Assembly (NCBI RefSeq): GCF_000331575.1
Contig: NZ_ANOK01000003.1
Span: forward strand, 62,001 to 126,000
Direction: 5' to 3'
DNA from: Calidifontibacillus oryziterrae
GTDB lineage: Bacteria > Bacillota > Bacilli > Bacillales > Bacillaceae_J
Length of the DNA stretch: 64,000 nt
Below the pieces are notes generated by a model, which was not told the DNA's origin, ran no database searches, and saw only the letters and a program-made list of their open reading frames with translations. Shown here piece after piece: positions 25,714-33,919 of this stretch (its first letter is position 1; every line of letters begins with the position of its first letter). The position numbers were made by a program, and so were the translations under genes.

Positions 25714-27033
25714 ATGGTAAGTAATTTACTTAATAATATATTATTTATTCTTGCACCCATTCTTTTGTTTCAGCATTATTGGTCAGAAAACAAAAAGAGA
25801 GATAAAAAGGTAATAGTATCAATTGTACTGTTAGCAAGCGTATCGATTGTTTTATGTATGACCTTCCCATTTCAAGCAGCCAATGGTTGGTATTTTGATC
25901 TTCGCCATGTTCCGTTAGTTATTTTAACACTATATGGTGGATATCAGCTTGGGATTTTTCCTTTTCTAACGATCATCATTTATCGGTTTTTAATTGGAGG
26001 AGATGGGGTTTTTGTCGCTTTAATTACCCAGTCAGTATTTTTTATAGCTGTGGTTAGTGTATCTCCTTTTTTTAATGTACAACGAAGTAAAACAAAATTA
26101 TACATTTTAACGGGAATTGCCACTATACTAATTTCATTTACGATATTTATGTCATTTATATTTATTGAAGATGTAAACGGATTTTCTATAACGTTGATTC
26201 TTCCATATATTTTAATTCAAGGAATTACTGCTTGGATTGCTACAGTCTTAATCGAACTTATTCGTAACAGAGATATAATGAAGCAAGAAATAACAAAATC
26301 GGATAAGTCAAAGCTTGTAAGTGATTTAGCGGCATCAATTTCTCATGAGGTAAGAAATCCTCTTACAGTTACAAAAGGGTTTCTGCAGTTATTACGTGAT
26401 AACGATTTTACGAAGGATAAAAGAGAGCAGTTCTTTGATTTAGCTATAAAAGAGCTAGAGCATGCCGAAACCATTATAACTGATTATTTAACGTTCGCAA
26501 AACCGGATAGTGATCGAAGGCAGATTATTAACGCATATGAGGAGTTAAACAAATCAGTAGAGATTATTAAATCTTATGCTAATATGCGCTCCGTTGCAAT
26601 TGAAACTGAATTTTTAGATAGAACAAGTTGGGTATTGGGTGAAAGACAAAAGCTACACCAATGCATTATGAACATTTCAAAAAACAGTATTGATGCAATG
26701 CCTTCAGGGGGATTGCTGCACGTTAGATTGGAATCTGATGATGATTTTGTAACTATTATCATTAACGATACAGGAATTGGTATGAATACAAAGCAGATTG
26801 AACAATTAGGAGTTCCTTATTTTACAACGAAGGAGCATGGGACAGGCTTAGGGATGATGGTTGTTATGAATATAGTAAAGTCAATGAAGGGTAAAATAAA
26901 ATATATGAGCAAGCCCGGTGAGGGAACAACTGTGCTGCTCACTTTTCCAAAGGTAGAACAGCAGCAAATGAGTAAATTGGATCAAATTCACAGTTTAAGT
27001 TCTTCTGAGAAAGCCAGTGATATTTCAATTTAA
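25714..27033 (+). CDS. sensor histidine kinase, 5TM-type (KinB-like)
   Basis: A 439-residue membrane kinase. Five to six N-terminal helices (about 1-185) match the 5TMR_LYT-type sensor of KinB/KinD-like kinases. The HisKA box reads ASISHEVRNPLTVTKGF (His near residue 215), followed by N box ISKNSIDAM, G1 NDTGIGM and G2 TKEHGTGLGMMVV. B. subtilis KinB feeds the Spo0A phosphorelay and has the same layout and SHEVRNPLTV motif, so a sporulation role is plausible. The ATG at 25714 has GGCGGGA nine bases upstream. There is no adjacent response regulator, which also fits phosphorelay kinases. Confidence 0.85.
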   Translation: MVSNLLNNILFILAPILLFQHYWSENKKRDKKVIVSIVLLASVSIVLCMTFPFQAANGWYFDLRHVPLVILTLYGGYQLGIFPFLTIIIYRFLIGGDGVFVALITQSVFFIAVVSVSPFFNVQRSKTKLYILTGIATILISFTIFMSFIFIEDVNGFSITLILPYILIQGITAWIATVLIELIRNRDIMKQEITKSDKSKLVSDLAASISHEVRNPLTVTKGFLQLLRDNDFTKDKREQFFDLAIKELEHAETIITDYLTFAKPDSDRRQIINAYEELNKSVEIIKSYANMRSVAIETEFLDRTSWVLGERQKLHQCIMNISKNSIDAMPSGGLLHVRLESDDDFVTIIINDTGIGMNTKQIEQLGVPYFTTKEHGTGLGMMVVMNIVKSMKGKIKYMSKPGEGTTVLLTFPKVEQQQMSKLDQIHSLSSSEKASDISI

Positions 27034-27058
27034 ATTGATTGAAGCACTGGCTTTTTTC
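27011..27058 (+). terminator. intrinsic terminator of the kinase gene
   Basis: AAAGCCAGTG (27011-27020) pairs with CACTGGCTTT (27046-27055), with an inner CAATTT/AAATTG stem. It overlaps the last codons of the gene. Confidence 0.75.
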
Positions 27059-27068
27059 TGTTTTGCAT

Positions 27069-27176
27069 CTACTTTTCGTCTGCTAGATCTTTAAATGATT
27101 TAACTTTACCGTGGGAGTTTTGTGCCTCTTTTCGTTTTCTAAATTGCCGTTCTTTTTGACCCTTTGATTGTGTCAT
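27069..27176 (-). CDS. DUF6254-like micro-protein (35 aa)
   Basis: ATG at 27176 with AAAAGGAGATGG upstream; stop at 27069. The product starts MTQSKGQKERQFRKRKEAQN and ends HGKVKSFKDLADEK. This matches my memory of the short, very basic DUF6254 family of Bacillaceae (MTQSK..KER...HGKVKSxxEL). It is too short to contain a fold. The function is unknown. Confidence 0.7.
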   Translation of the reverse strand: MTQSKGQKERQFRKRKEAQNSHGKVKSFKDLADEK

Positions 27177-27242
27177 TATCCATCTCCTTTTTCTGACGTA
27201 ATGAAACTAACATACACCTATTATTAGGTACTTTTTAATGTT

Positions 27243-27578
27243 TTATTCCTCAGTTAGCTCCACTGTGATAATTTGATTAGCATGAATCGACATATTGTGC
27301 CCATCAGTAGCTACAATATATAAAGTTTTTGTCAATGGATTTATCTTGTTAATGTACCCGACGGTATTTAAATAACGACCTGCCTCATAATACGTAATTT
27401 TTAATAAAGAATGCTCAGTATAGGCTAGTTGGAAAATATCGTTCATTACTTCCAATTGCTGTTCATCAATAGTTGGCATTTGTACTCTTTTATCATTATT
27501 CCAAAATTCTCTTAGTTGTTGTACGTGTTCTGGAAGCATCATTGCCGTCCATTTTATTGTTCCGCGATCTTTAATCAA
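27243..27578 (-). CDS. YolD-like family protein
   Basis: A 111-residue soluble protein beginning MIKDRGTIKWTAMMLPEHVQ, the hallmark of YolD-like proteins. It starts at TTG with GAGGAGG eight bases upstream. YolD proteins are usually paired with Y-family DNA polymerases (UvrX/YqjW) in an SOS context. No such polymerase is next to this copy, so it is an orphan. I see no obvious LexA box nearby. Confidence 0.8.
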   Translation of the reverse strand: MIKDRGTIKWTAMMLPEHVQQLREFWNNDKRVQMPTIDEQQLEVMNDIFQLAYTEHSLLKITYYEAGRYLNTVGYINKINPLTKTLYIVATDGHNMSIHANQIITVELTEE

Positions 27579-27793
27579 CAGGTTGCCCTCCTCAAATATT
27601 TGGATTCGTACTTATTTGACTATGACTATTATTATATATGAAAAAGCTCTGTGATTAAAGAACATTTGTTCTTGTTTTTTGATTTAGTTAGACTCAGTTT
27701 AACCTGGCTATTCGCGCTTTTTGATGTTTGATTGACATTTAGTTCGTACAAGGTAAACTATAAAAGAACAACTAGCCATTAGGGGATAAAAAG

Positions 27794-29158
27794 ATGTTAA
27801 AAAATAACGAAAAGAAACAATCGAAAACTCAAATAAAATTATCATCCGTGCAATTAATTGTTTTGTTTTATGCGGCTGCAATATTTGTGTCGACATTGCT
27901 AATAAGCTTACCAATCGCACATAAACCAGGAGTTCAGTTAACGTTTATTGACGCTTTGTTTACTGCGGTCAGCGCTATTAGTGTTACTGGATTAACAGTA
28001 GTATCTACATCAGATACATTTAGTGTGATTGGTTATTTTATACTAATGTTTATGTTTCAGTTAGGCGGAATTGGAATTATGGCGCTCGGTACATTCGTTT
28101 GGCTGATCATGGGAAAAAAGATTGGATTTAAGGGGCGTCAGCTTATAAAAATTGATCAAAATCAATCAACGTTTGCCGGACTTGTTAATTTGATGAGGCA
28201 AATTTTGTATTTGATTATTGTGATCGAGTTGTTTGGTGCTGTTATTTTAGGTACATATTTTTTGAAATTTTATCCGACTTGGCAGGAAGCATATTTACAT
28301 GGTTTATTTGCGTCAATTAGTGCAACCACAAATGCTGGATTTGATATTACGGGGGCATCATTAACAGAATTTGCGAATGACTATTTTGTACAATTTATTA
28401 ATATGACGCTTATAATATTGGGCGCAATTGGTTTTCCTGTTTTAGTAGAGGTTAAGGAATATTTGACACATAAAGGAAAATATCCATACCATTTTTCATT
28501 GTTTACAAAGATCACTACAACAACGTACTTGGCGTTAATTGTTATTGGAACTGCTATTATTTTACTATTCGAATTCAATCATTTTTTTGCCGATAAAACA
28601 TGGCATGAGGCGTTGTTTTTTTCATTATTTCAATCCGTGACATCACGCAGTGCCGGGTTAGCGACAATGGACATTAATCAGTTTTCAGATTCAACATTAT
28701 TATTAATCTCAATATTAATGTTCATTGGAGCATCTCCTTCAGGCGTCGGTGGTGGGATTCGCACAACAACGTTTGCAATTATGTGTTTAAGTATTTATTT
28801 CTATGCAAAAGGGAGAAATTCGATAAAAGTATTTAACCGTGAAATTGATCCCCAAGATATTACAAGAGCTTTTGTCGTGATTACAACAGCATTTATAATT
28901 TGTGGGGCAGCTTTGACAGTATTGTCTCATTTTGAATCTTCTTCATTATTGCAGCTATTATTTGAAGTTGCTTCAGCATTTGGAACTTGCGGGTTATCAA
29001 TGGGTATCACACATGAATTAACGAGTTTTGGTAAATTGGTAATTACTGCGTTAATGTTTATAGGCAGAATTGGTATTTTCTCATTTTTATTTATTATTCG
29101 TGGTCAAGAAAAACAAGAAAAGTTCCATTATCCAACGGAAAAAGTAATCATAGGATAA
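27794..29158 (+). CDS. ktrD: potassium uptake channel subunit
   Basis: A 454-residue Trk/Ktr-family membrane subunit with four pore repeats. Filter-like motifs are SVTGLTVVS, TTNAGFDIT, SRSAGLATM and GTCGLSMG. A flexible loop after helix 2 of the third repeat (IGASPSGVGGGIRTTTF) matches the KtrB/KtrD intramembrane gate. It needs a cytosolic KtrC/KtrA regulatory subunit, which is not in this window, so by layout it resembles the stand-alone ktrD of Bacillus. GGGGATAAAAAG precedes the ATG. Potassium or sodium selectivity cannot be fixed from sequence; low-affinity K+ uptake is most likely. Confidence 0.9.
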   Translation: MLKNNEKKQSKTQIKLSSVQLIVLFYAAAIFVSTLLISLPIAHKPGVQLTFIDALFTAVSAISVTGLTVVSTSDTFSVIGYFILMFMFQLGGIGIMALGTFVWLIMGKKIGFKGRQLIKIDQNQSTFAGLVNLMRQILYLIIVIELFGAVILGTYFLKFYPTWQEAYLHGLFASISATTNAGFDITGASLTEFANDYFVQFINMTLIILGAIGFPVLVEVKEYLTHKGKYPYHFSLFTKITTTTYLALIVIGTAIILLFEFNHFFADKTWHEALFFSLFQSVTSRSAGLATMDINQFSDSTLLLISILMFIGASPSGVGGGIRTTTFAIMCLSIYFYAKGRNSIKVFNREIDPQDITRAFVVITTAFIICGAALTVLSHFESSSLLQLLFEVASAFGTCGLSMGITHELTSFGKLVITALMFIGRIGIFSFLFIIRGQEKQEKFHYPTEKVIIG

Positions 29159-29166
29159 GTAAGAAT

Positions 29167-29209
29167 AAACGGGCAGAGGTTCAAAGTGAACCTATTGCCC
29201 GTTTATTTT
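29167..29209. terminator. bidirectional intrinsic terminator
   Basis: AAACGGGCA (29167-29175) pairs with TGCCCGTTT (29196-29204), with an inner AGGTTCA/TGAACCT stem. It lies between ktrD and the convergent FbpB-like gene. Confidence 0.9.
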
Positions 29210-29328
29210 ACTGCAGTTTTTATTGCTTTTTCTTCTATTCGTTTTTCTATTTTTTCCATTGCTTCTTTGTCTTTTAACAATTGTTCTTTATTTTCAGCTA
29301 CTAATTCTTTAAAATTTAATTTTCTCAT
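29203..29328 (-). CDS. FbpB-like small basic protein (41 aa)
   Basis: ATG at 29328 with TAAGGAGGCGG upstream; stop at 29203 inside the shared terminator. The product, MRKLNFKELVAENKEQLLKD then KEAMEKIEKRIEEKA, matches the Fur-regulated basic protein B family (KELVxxNKxxLLxDxxxMxKIExRIE). In B. subtilis FbpB helps the iron-sparing sRNA FsrA. I see no clear Fur box upstream (only AT-rich TTATAATTAG-like sequence), so iron control is inferred from the family only. Confidence 0.7.
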   Translation of the reverse strand: MRKLNFKELVAENKEQLLKDKEAMEKIEKRIEEKAIKTAVK

Positions 29329-29604
29329 TTACTTTTTAACCGCCTCCTTAAATTCGTTAGCTCAAAACTATGATATCTCACTAATTATAATAATACAATT
29401 TTAAATTTTCAGAAAACAGTAGTAAATTGTGACAATTGTGTTAAAAAAGTTCAAAACATATTTTTGTCATGGAAAAGACATTGTGATTTGCTGTTTGTGG
29501 GCAAATTATGTGTTTTATTAATGTTTTTAAATCAAGCTATTTCTGAATTAGGAAAAATCTATTATAATTATAGTAGGATAAATTAAATAAAGGGGGTTAG
29601 TCCA

Positions 29605-29793
29605 ATGCTTGTTGCACAATTGAAAAGTAAAGGATATGAAGAATATCAAGATGAGCTTGGCTACAAAAAAAAGCTTCCCCTAGGAAAAAATGTTAAGAAA
29701 GCTTTAAAAGATTATTTACGTGATTATAAAGGACATGGAGATCGTCCATTATTTCCAGCACCAAAGGTTGGGAAGCAAACAATTAAAGAGTAG
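29605..29793 (+). CDS. small basic hypothetical protein (62 aa)
   Basis: ATG with AAAGGGGG nine bases upstream, and followed by a strong terminator, so it is a real transcription unit. The product is Lys/Tyr-rich: MLVAQLKSKGYEEYQDELGY, then a helix GKNVKKALKDYLRDYKGHG and a Pro-rich tail. It has no cysteine, membrane segment or signal. I do not recognise the family. Confidence 0.6.
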   Translation: MLVAQLKSKGYEEYQDELGYKKKLPLGKNVKKALKDYLRDYKGHGDRPLFPAPKVGKQTIKE

Positions 29794-29802
29794 TAGCTTT
29801 TC

Positions 29803-29838
29803 AATGGTACCCCAACAAAAAGGTACCATTTTGTTTTT
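29803..29838 (+). terminator. intrinsic terminator
   Basis: AATGGTACC (29803-29811) pairs with GGTACCATT (29822-29830), followed by a T-rich tail. Confidence 0.85.
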
Positions 29839-29939
29839 TACATAAATATTTAAAATAGATGTTGACGAAAGGTATATACGGAGTTAAAATTATCTGAAAA
29901 TATAGATAATTTATTTCGCAAATGAGAGGGATGACAAAC

Positions 29940-30044
29940 ATGCAAAATGCGGTTGAGGTAAAACCAGAAGAACAAAAACAAACAAAAAGTGAGGGTCAAT
30001 CTGTAATTCAATATATTTGTGATCTTTACAATAGTCACCGTTAA
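29940..30044 (+). CDS. micro-protein (34 aa)
   Basis: ATG at 29940 with GAGAGGG nine bases upstream; stop at 30044. The product, MQNAVEVKPEEQKQTKSEGQ then SVIQYICDLYNSHR, has a charged N-half and a short helical C-half with one Cys. A second in-frame ATG at 29931 abuts the ribosome site and is unlikely. I do not recognise the family. The following 275 bases to 30320 hold only AT-rich sequence and one cre-like motif near 30105 that is one base too long. Confidence 0.45.
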   Translation: MQNAVEVKPEEQKQTKSEGQSVIQYICDLYNSHR

Positions 30045-30319
30045 AATTTAGTATTTTGTAGGCTCTCTTCTTACATTAGAGGGTCATATTCTTCGGGGAA
30101 TCTTGAAAGCGTTTTACAAATTGCTGGTACATACTTTTAATTATATCAACTTTTTATTTTGTTAGCATCCCTAATAACAAATGTAACAGAATGTTTTATT
30201 TTTTTTGCCTAATTTGTGAATTGATTCACAAGTTTATGGTGAGGAAAAACGCAATATTATACAATTATTACGAATAAAGAATAAAAAGGGATCAAAATGA
30301 AAGGTGGCGTACTAACATT

Positions 30320-30523
30320 ATGGCAGGTACTGCAGTACTTTACCGTAATAAGAAGGACGTTGTTGTGTACGAGGATGTCGAAAAGAAAACATTGGAGGAA
30401 ATAAAAAATCAATGTGGGTGTCATCATTGTACCACTACATTAAATCATAAAAAGGTGGACTTAGGGAACGTAAAAGTTGTTGGTTACAAAGAGGACAAAG
30501 TTGACTGGGACTATGGTTATTAA
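30320..30523 (+). CDS. small CGCHHC-motif protein (67 aa)
   Basis: A soluble protein of 67 residues, MAGTAVLYRNKKDVVVYEDV and onward, with the distinctive cluster NQCGCHHCTTT. Three Cys and two His packed together suggest a bound metal or a redox site. AAAGGTGG lies about 12 bases before the ATG. A competing frame at 30297 overlaps it but looks non-coding. I do not know its function. It is followed by a terminator and then a type A repeat. Confidence 0.6.
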   Translation: MAGTAVLYRNKKDVVVYEDVEKKTLEEIKNQCGCHHCTTTLNHKKVDLGNVKVVGYKEDKVDWDYGY

Positions 30524-30540
30524 TAGAATGAGTTAAAATT

Positions 30541-30604
30541 AAAAACCTGTGGGTTTTCATGGATAACTACTTAGTTAATCATGAATCTCCACAGGTTTAT
30601 TTCT
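30541..30604 (+). terminator. intrinsic terminator of the CGCHHC gene
   Basis: AAACCTGTGG (30543-30552) pairs with CCACAGGTTT (30589-30598), with an inner TTCATG/CATGAA stem. Confidence 0.75.
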
Positions 30605-30784
30605 AAAGATAAGAATTATATAATTTTGCGCTTTGGAATCCAGCACGAGCGCCCAGCGACTAGTAAACTTCGCTCATCTCATTTGCGATAAGTCAACATC
30701 GACTCATCCCTCGTCGTGTTTCCTTAATCTCAGTCGATGCGCTCATATTTTTACGTCGCTAATCAGGGCGCTTGCGCCTTTTTT
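30605..30784 (+). repeat. dispersed structured repeat, type A copy 1
   Basis: About 180 bp. The left end AAAGATAAGAA...GCGCTTTGGAATCCAGC matches 51237 and the fragment at 10756. The core matches all copies. The right end GGGCGCTTGCGCCTTTTTT is a self-complementary hairpin with a T tract, so it looks like a terminator. It ends ten bases before the stop codon of ric. Confidence 0.85.
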
Positions 30785-30793
30785 ATTCAATAG

Positions 30794-31498
30794 TTAATTA
30801 TTTAAAAAACGTGGGAAAAGAATATTGTTTTCTTTATGAATATGCTCAAACATATCGGATTCAAGTGCTTCAAGACGTTGATATGTTAGAGTATACGTCA
30901 TACATGCTCCTGCCGGAAGAGTATAATCGTTTGTTAAACTGCGTATTTGCTTTAATAAATCTCCAGCTTTATCATGTTCATTTTCTAATTCAGTAATGGC
31001 TGTTGTAACTTTCCCACGTGCTTCCTCAGTAGGATTACTTACATATGCTTTTATAAGCGGGAATATTATTTCATCTTCTTTAATGATATGTTCCATTAAT
31101 TCCTTACTTAAATCATGAAAATGATGGTAAACATCAGCAAGATGAGGATGGTTCACGCCATGTACACGGTAAATTTTCGTAACAAATTGTCCAAGCTGAG
31201 GAAGCTCATCATACAAAAATGCATGATGGGTTTGTGCTACATGATCGATAATATCGTTACTTGACATATCAGACCAATTTGCTGTGTCAGCATTCATCGC
31301 TACCATTTTTAAATAAGCAGCATTTAGCTCTTCTATAATTGTCTCTTCATTTAACTTTCTTTCTTGAATCGCTTCCGACAATGGACGATTTCCACCACAA
31401 CAAAAATCAATTCGTAATTTTTTAAATATATCAGCCGCTTGTGGAAACTTCGTTACGATATCCCCAACGTTCATTGCGCTATTTAATGGTGTATTCAT
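30794..31498 (-). CDS. ric: iron-sulfur cluster repair di-iron protein Ric (ScdA/YtfE)
   Basis: A 234-residue cytoplasmic protein. The N-terminal DUF542 domain (about 1-65) carries IDFCCGGNRPLSEA, the conserved CCGG motif. The C-terminal hemerythrin-like domain (about 80-232) has the di-iron ligands in HVAQTHHAFLYDELP, HPHLADVYHHF, EHIIKEDEIIFPL, ENEHDKAG and EHIHKENNILFPR. It repairs or donates iron to Fe-S clusters damaged by nitric oxide or oxidants. A well-placed FNR-type box upstream points to induction under anaerobic or nitrosative conditions. Confidence 0.95.
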   Translation of the reverse strand: MNTPLNSAMNVGDIVTKFPQAADIFKKLRIDFCCGGNRPLSEAIQERKLNEETIIEELNAAYLKMVAMNADTANWSDMSSNDIIDHVAQTHHAFLYDELPQLGQFVTKIYRVHGVNHPHLADVYHHFHDLSKELMEHIIKEDEIIFPLIKAYVSNPTEEARGKVTTAITELENEHDKAGDLLKQIRSLTNDYTLPAGACMTYTLTYQRLEALESDMFEHIHKENNILFPRFLNN

Positions 31499-31526
31499 AA
31501 GAAAATGCCCCCTTTAATTTGGATAT

Positions 31527-31576
31527 ATACAACACTATAAACAAACTATTATCGGTGAGTGGTGATTTAAATCACA
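31527..31576 (-). promoter_or_regulatory. FNR-activated promoter of ric (predicted)
   Basis: GGTGATTTAAATCACA (31561-31576) matches the FNR consensus TGTGA-N6-TCACA at 9 of 10 positions and contains a perfect 14-bp palindrome. On the minus strand TATAGT (31539-31534) makes a -10 box. If +1 is 31527 the centre of the palindrome is at -41.5, the class II activator position. Confidence 0.6.
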
Positions 31577-31638
31577 GGGGGATAGGAGAAACAATGGAAA
31601 AAAATTTTCGAAATTGTCTAAAATAGTCTTTAAAAAGT

Positions 31639-31671
31639 TTGTGAACAATTGTACAATGAATCATATATAAT
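31639..31671 (+). promoter_or_regulatory. candidate promoter and Rex-like half-palindrome upstream of fixABCX
   Basis: TTGTGAACAATTGTACAA (31639-31656) has one perfect Rex half site (TTGTGAA) and a second half with two mismatches. A perfect TATAAT (31666-31671) follows, giving a promoter whose -35 overlaps the dyad. The nearest downstream gene is fixA, which would leave a leader of about 385 bases with no convincing ORF. The stretch from 31672 to 32063 otherwise shows only AT-rich sequence. Confidence 0.35.
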
Positions 31672-32063
31672 AAGAGTAGGTCACCATAAGCATTGTGTTT
31701 ATGTTGTAAACATCAGTGGGGAAGCTGTCGATTTTTTTATATTTTTCCCTATGATTTTTTGTAAAAAATTTCATTACGTTGCTAAGGTGTTTGTAAAGTT
31801 TTTATTTCCTTCTATCTTAACTAGTTTTTTAGATTGAAAATTATAAAACAAGATATATTTTACACTATCAAAAATATTTCTTTAGGTAGATAATAGAAGG
31901 GAATCCGTCGTAATTTGTCATTCTCGACTAATTATGTGTTTCTTTTGGTTATGAAGAGTAGGCGAAATAAATGTTTTTATTTTTCTTGCTCTGTTATATA
32001 ACATGCAATTATAAGCTAAAACAAATCAAAAGGGGATTATTGAGAGGAGTGTGTTTCTTTCCT

Positions 32064-32879
32064 ATGCACATCGTTGTTTGTGTAAAACAAGTACCAGACA
32101 CCAAAATCATCAAAGTCAATCCAAAAACGAACACATTAGATCGCCGGGGAGTACCAGCTATTTTAAATCCTTATGATGGTCATGCTGTTGAGGAGGCCGT
32201 ACGGATTAAAAAACAGGTTGGTGGAAAAGTAACCGTATTATCAATGGGACCTCCACAGGCTACACAAGTTATTAAGAAGTGTATTGAAATTGGAGCTGAT
32301 GAGGGTTATTTAATTTCCGATCGCCGTTTTGCCGGAGCGGATACGCTTGCTACTAGTTATGCTTTATATAAAGCTCTTGAAAAAATTTCAAAGGATAATC
32401 CGATAGATCTTGTTCTTTGTGGCTTACATGCCATTGATGGAGATACCGGACAAGTTGGACCTGGGATAGCTAGACGATTAGACATTCCACCTGTTACTAA
32501 AGTTATTAAAGTTGAAGAAGTAAATGAAGGTGAAAAGTACATTAAAGTACACCGTAAATTAGGGGATGGATATGAAGTGATTCAAGCACAATTACCATGC
32601 CTGTTAACTGTTGAGAAAGAAATTAATGAAGTTGCATACTCACCACTTCCTAATATGATTCAAGCAGCAAGATATGAAGCAAACGTGTGGACTGTCGATG
32701 ATCTTGAAAATGTTGATATTGCACAGCTTGGATTAAAGGGTTCACCTACAGTTGTAGGTAAAATGTGGGCTCCACAACCACCTGAGAAAGCGAAAATTTT
32801 AGAAGGTAGTTCTTCTGAACAGGTGAAAGAAATCGTTTCAACTATTCTTTCTGAAAAGAGCGAACTTTTTCAACAATAG
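32064..32879 (+). CDS. fixA: electron-bifurcating flavoprotein beta subunit FixA
   Basis: A 271-residue ETF beta-type subunit. It begins MHIVVCVKQVPDTKIIKVNP and contains LNPYDGHAVEEAVRIK and GLHAIDGDTGQVGPGIARRL, typical of FixA/EtfB. The ATG at 32064 was chosen by homology; GAGAGGAG stands about 14 bases upstream, unusually far, so a GTG at 32049 within it cannot be excluded. FixABCX couples NADH oxidation to reduction of quinone and of a low-potential ferredoxin or flavodoxin. It is the first gene of a tight four-gene operon. Confidence 0.92.
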   Translation: MHIVVCVKQVPDTKIIKVNPKTNTLDRRGVPAILNPYDGHAVEEAVRIKKQVGGKVTVLSMGPPQATQVIKKCIEIGADEGYLISDRRFAGADTLATSYALYKALEKISKDNPIDLVLCGLHAIDGDTGQVGPGIARRLDIPPVTKVIKVEEVNEGEKYIKVHRKLGDGYEVIQAQLPCLLTVEKEINEVAYSPLPNMIQAARYEANVWTVDDLENVDIAQLGLKGSPTVVGKMWAPQPPEKAKILEGSSSEQVKEIVSTILSEKSELFQQ

Positions 32880-32890
32880 GGGGATAAAAA

Positions 32891-33919
32891 ATGATTGAAG
32901 AACATAAAGGCGTCTGGGTATTTATCGAGCAAAGGGACGGGGAAATTGCAGGAGTTTCCCTTGAGCTTTTAGGTGCAGGACGTGACTTAGCAAAAAAACT
33001 TGATGTACCTCTTGCAGGTATGCTATTAGGTGAAAATGTTAAAGATTTAACAAACATATGCTTTGAGTATGGAGCAGATGAAGTTTATTTAATTGATGAT
33101 CCAGTTCTTAAAAACTATAGAACAGAACCATACATGCATGGAGTAAGCATGTTAGTTCGAAAATATAAGCCGGAAATCATTCTCTATGGTGCAACTTCAA
33201 ATGGGAAAGATTTAGCTAGTGCGATTGCCACAGATGTTAGTACAGGTTTAACAGCCGATACAACAATGCTAGATATTGACATGGAAAACCGTTTATTGGA
33301 AGCAAGCCGTCCAGCTTTTGGTGGGAATATTATGGCGACCATTCTTTGTAAAAAACATCGTCCACAAATGGCAACTGTGAGACCAAAGGTGATGAAAGCA
33401 TTACCACGTGAAGAAGGTCGTACTGGTCAAATTATTGAAGAAAAATTAGGAGTAGAAGAAAGTAGTTTACGAACAAAAGTTTTAGAGATTGTTAGAGATA
33501 CAACGAAGAAGGCAAACCTAGCTGATGCCCATATAATTGTTGCTGGTGGTAAAGGCATGGGAGACGAAAAGAACTTCCAGCTTCTGTATGAATTAGCAGA
33601 TGTACTTGGTGCAAGTGTCGGTGGAACACGTGATGTTGTTGAAGCGGGCTGGATTGACCACCACCTACAAATTGGTCAAACTGGTGAAACAGTATCGCCT
33701 AAAATATACTTTGCGTTTGGAATTTCTGGTGCAATTCAGCATGTTGTTGGAATGAAAAACTCTGAGTTAATTATTGCTGTGAATAAAGATCCAAATGCAG
33801 CCATTTTTGACGCTTCCCATTATGGAATTGTTGGAGATGCGTTGGAGATTCTTCCATTGTTAATTCAAGAATTCAAAGCAGCACTAGAAAATGCTGGAGG
33901 TGTAGTCGAGCATGTCTGA
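32891..33919 (+). CDS. fixB: electron-bifurcating flavoprotein alpha subunit FixB
   Basis: A 342-residue ETF alpha-type subunit. The C-terminal FAD-binding domain is clear: GGKGMGDEKNFQLLYELADV, GGTRDVVEAGWIDHHLQIGQTG and GISGAIQHVVGMKNSELIIAVNKDPNA. The N-terminal domain (about 1-190) pairs with FixA. AGGGGGAT lies before the ATG, 11 bases behind fixA. Its 3' end overlaps fixC by eight bases. It binds the FAD thought to perform bifurcation. Confidence 0.93.
   Translation: MIEEHKGVWVFIEQRDGEIAGVSLELLGAGRDLAKKLDVPLAGMLLGENVKDLTNICFEYGADEVYLIDDPVLKNYRTEPYMHGVSMLVRKYKPEIILYGATSNGKDLASAIATDVSTGLTADTTMLDIDMENRLLEASRPAFGGNIMATILCKKHRPQMATVRPKVMKALPREEGRTGQIIEEKLGVEESSLRTKVLEIVRDTTKKANLADAHIIVAGGKGMGDEKNFQLLYELADVLGASVGGTRDVVEAGWIDHHLQIGQTGETVSPKIYFAFGISGAIQHVVGMKNSELIIAVNKDPNAAIFDASHYGIVGDALEILPLLIQEFKAALENAGGVVEHV

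Noticed and set aside
30104-30119. TTGAAAGCGTTTTACA as cre site before the 67-aa gene
   Set aside because: One extra base relative to the consensus and about 200 bases from the start codon. Too weak to list.
30297-30404. 35-aa ORF overlapping the CGCHHC gene in another frame
   Set aside because: It has basic, shadow-like composition; the 67-aa frame is longer and carries the structured motif.
31594-31626. 10-codon ORF with AGGAG between ric and fixA
   Set aside because: It has a good ribosome site but lies before the likely promoter, is very short and has no regulatory codons. There is no basis for calling a leader peptide.
31649-31837. 62-aa ORF in the fixABCX leader
   Set aside because: No Shine-Dalgarno sequence; it would start upstream of the TATAAT box, and its composition is that of translated AT-rich spacer.
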